Source of the DNA: Nymphaea colorata
Taxonomy: Eukaryota > Streptophyta > Magnoliopsida > Nymphaeales > Nymphaeaceae
NCBI RefSeq assembly: GCF_008831285.2
Contig: NC_045151.1
Location: 8,930,571-8,994,570, forward strand
Reading direction: 5' to 3'
DNA: 64,000 bases
Below the pieces are notes generated by a model. It did no database searches. It saw only the letters and a list, made by a program, of their open reading frames with translations, and was not told where the DNA came from. Numbering within the stretch: position 1 is the stretch's first letter; each line of letters begins with the position of its first letter. Positions 62,622 to 64,000 of this stretch are shown here, piece by piece. Position numbers and translations under genes: made by a program.

Positions 62622-63009
62622 TTTGACGTAGAACTTGAAGGAGAACATGATTTGCATGCTCTTAATATGGATCTTACAGAACCTATTGTTCTTTCTAATC
62701 TTGATGATGCAACTGAGGAGTGAGGAGAATGAAAATCAACAAAGTTGATGTATTTTGAATGTTAATTATGAGACTGAGGAGAATGAGAATCAAGACTGAT
62801 AAATTTTGGATTATGATTTATGAATATGTTATTTTGTTTGTAATTTTTGATATATATATGTGCAAATATGTTATTTTGTGTGAAATTTTTTGACATATAT
62901 ATGTATATGTGCATGTGTGTGTACGGCCGTACCCCCGTACCCAAGTTTTTTAAAAATGGTCCGTACCCGTACCAGCACCGACACCCATACCCGTACCTAT
63001 GTGACATAG
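62622..63009 (+). mobile_element. Terminal part of a hAT element related to the one at 7-8 kb
   Basis: A short plus-strand frame (62,622-62,723, containing LEGEHDLHAL and PIVLSNLDDATEE before TGA) looks like the acidic tail of a DUF659-type hAT transposase. After a TA/TG tract, 62,921-63,009 closely matches 7,949-8,026: CCCAAGTTTTTT, AAATGGTCCGTACCC, then CCTATGTGACATAG at the end. The other end of this element was not found. Confidence 0.5.
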
Positions 63010-63503
63010 CCGGCCAGGTACCGCACCGACACTCATCGAAACTTCCAAGACACTCCATTTTTTAACTATGATAGTTTTGAGCAGCTGTGTTGCTTATTTC
63101 TCTCTTCTTTTTTATCTTCCCCCCTTCACTCACTTCTCCCTTTCTTTCTCATTTTCCCCCCTTTTGTTAAGCACACCCTTGTCTCTCTCTCCCTCTCTTT
63201 ACGGCTCCGGTCCTTCTAAAAAACATAAAACAGAAGGTCGGTTCTTTGTCTACACCCCTTGTTGTCATTTAAAGAGGATGACAAGGGTCTATGATCCTGT
63301 TAAAAAAAGATGACCAGAAGTTATCTTTTAGAAACAATTTTTTTAAAAAACTTTATTTTATTTAATTAAAATTCTCATTGGACAGAAGTAGCGTTAATAC
63401 TTAATATAAATGTAAACAAATAAATCTATTAAACATTTAACTAATTAATTATACAAAAGATTTTAAATCAGCATTGACATGTTTTACACTTCAAAATTTG
63501 TTT

Positions 63504-63505
<2 letters not shown>
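63010..63505. other. No gene recognised
   Basis: CT-rich then AT-rich sequence without coding similarity. Confidence 0.4.
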
Positions 63506-63562
<57 letters not shown>

Positions 63563-63655
63563 TGTGTCCAAATGTCTAATCTTTTAAGGCATACCATGTC
63601 CAACATTCATACCTGTCTTCGACATTGACACCCGCATCCGTGTCCATGCAACATA
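63506..63655. repeat. (TA)n plus a hAT-like terminus
   Basis: About 27 TA units lead into GGTGTGTCCAAATG and then CCCGCATCCGTGTCCATGCA followed by ACATAGG. The layout parallels the termini at 8.0 and 63.0 kb (microsatellite, pyrimidine-rich subterminal motifs, ATGNNACATAG end), so this is probably another member or relative of the same hAT group. Confidence 0.45.
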
Positions 63656-64000
63656 GGTTACTACATTAGTCTTTTTTCGCACTCCTTCCCCCACATTCAA
63701 TTTTTACCCAACCCATCTCTTCCTCTCCTCATCATCACCACTCCAGTCAATAGTCATGAATTATTTTACAATATCATGATATAAATGTGGACAAGGAAGA
63801 AAGGATAGAGGAAAAAGGGGGAAGCAATAAATAAGCATCTTGGATTTATTCTTGGATCAATTCTACTCCATGCTACATTACATTTCTTTCTCGCTATTAT
63901 GCATCAAACTTTTGTGGTCCTTATAGGAAACAAATCCTATCAAAACTCCCTCTTGCATTTTATGCAGAACAAGAGTTGCTAGACCAGCAACCAAAAACAG
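63656..64000. other. No gene recognised
   Basis: Pyrimidine-rich then mixed sequence up to the window edge. Nothing recognised. Confidence 0.4.

Overview
This is nuclear DNA from a flowering plant. The evidence is AT-rich non-coding sequence with long TA and CT microsatellites, plant-type retrotransposons (Ty1/copia with an initiator-Met tRNA primer site, a Tat/Ogre-type Ty3/gypsy, TRIMs), several hAT transposase relics, and decayed copies of two plant genes with spliced exons. I could not assign a species. I found no bacterial-type operon, CRISPR array, tRNA or rRNA.

Layout. 1-5.8 kb: no gene seen, with degenerate TCATACACA-like repeats. 6-9.2 kb: a MULE-like terminal-inverted-repeat element, a non-autonomous hAT element with a clear 8-bp target duplication, and a DUF659-type hAT transposase relic (minus). 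10.2-12.1 kb: an Ac-like hAT relic (plus). 14.2-22.5 kb: MITE-like elements and a broken gene resembling plastid FATTY ACID EXPORT 3 (FAX3), whose membrane exons sit in an internal tandem duplication. 23.9-29.3 kb: a complete, apparently young copia element (minus) with identical 164-bp LTRs, a 5-bp target duplication, one uninterrupted 1412-codon polyprotein, and a very GC-rich, internally repetitive leader.

29.5-47.4 kb: remains of a large multi-exon gene of the plant ZFYVE26/spastizin-like family (minus). It carries premature stops, frameshifts, a missing exon, a 5'-truncated copia in one intron and two TRIM insertions in another. Its next exon lies on the opposite strand at 29.54 kb, as if the segment 29,543-33,988 had been inverted. 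That segment also holds the last exons of a second broken plant gene for a single-pass membrane protein.

47.9-57.7 kb: a 5'-truncated Ogre/Tat-type gypsy element (plus) with gag, protease, RT, RNase H, a second archaeal-type RNase H, integrase and a 3.8-kb 3' LTR. 59-60.8 kb: a third hAT relic. 62.6-63.7 kb: hAT terminal regions related to the element at 7-8 kb.

The only protein-coding unit that looks intact is the copia polyprotein. I did not find a new cellular system. The most informative signals are the inversion that splits one gene over two strands, the tandemly arranged TRIMs, the GC-rich copia leader, and the tandem duplication inside an already dead FAX3-like gene. All family assignments come from remembered protein motifs, not from a database search.
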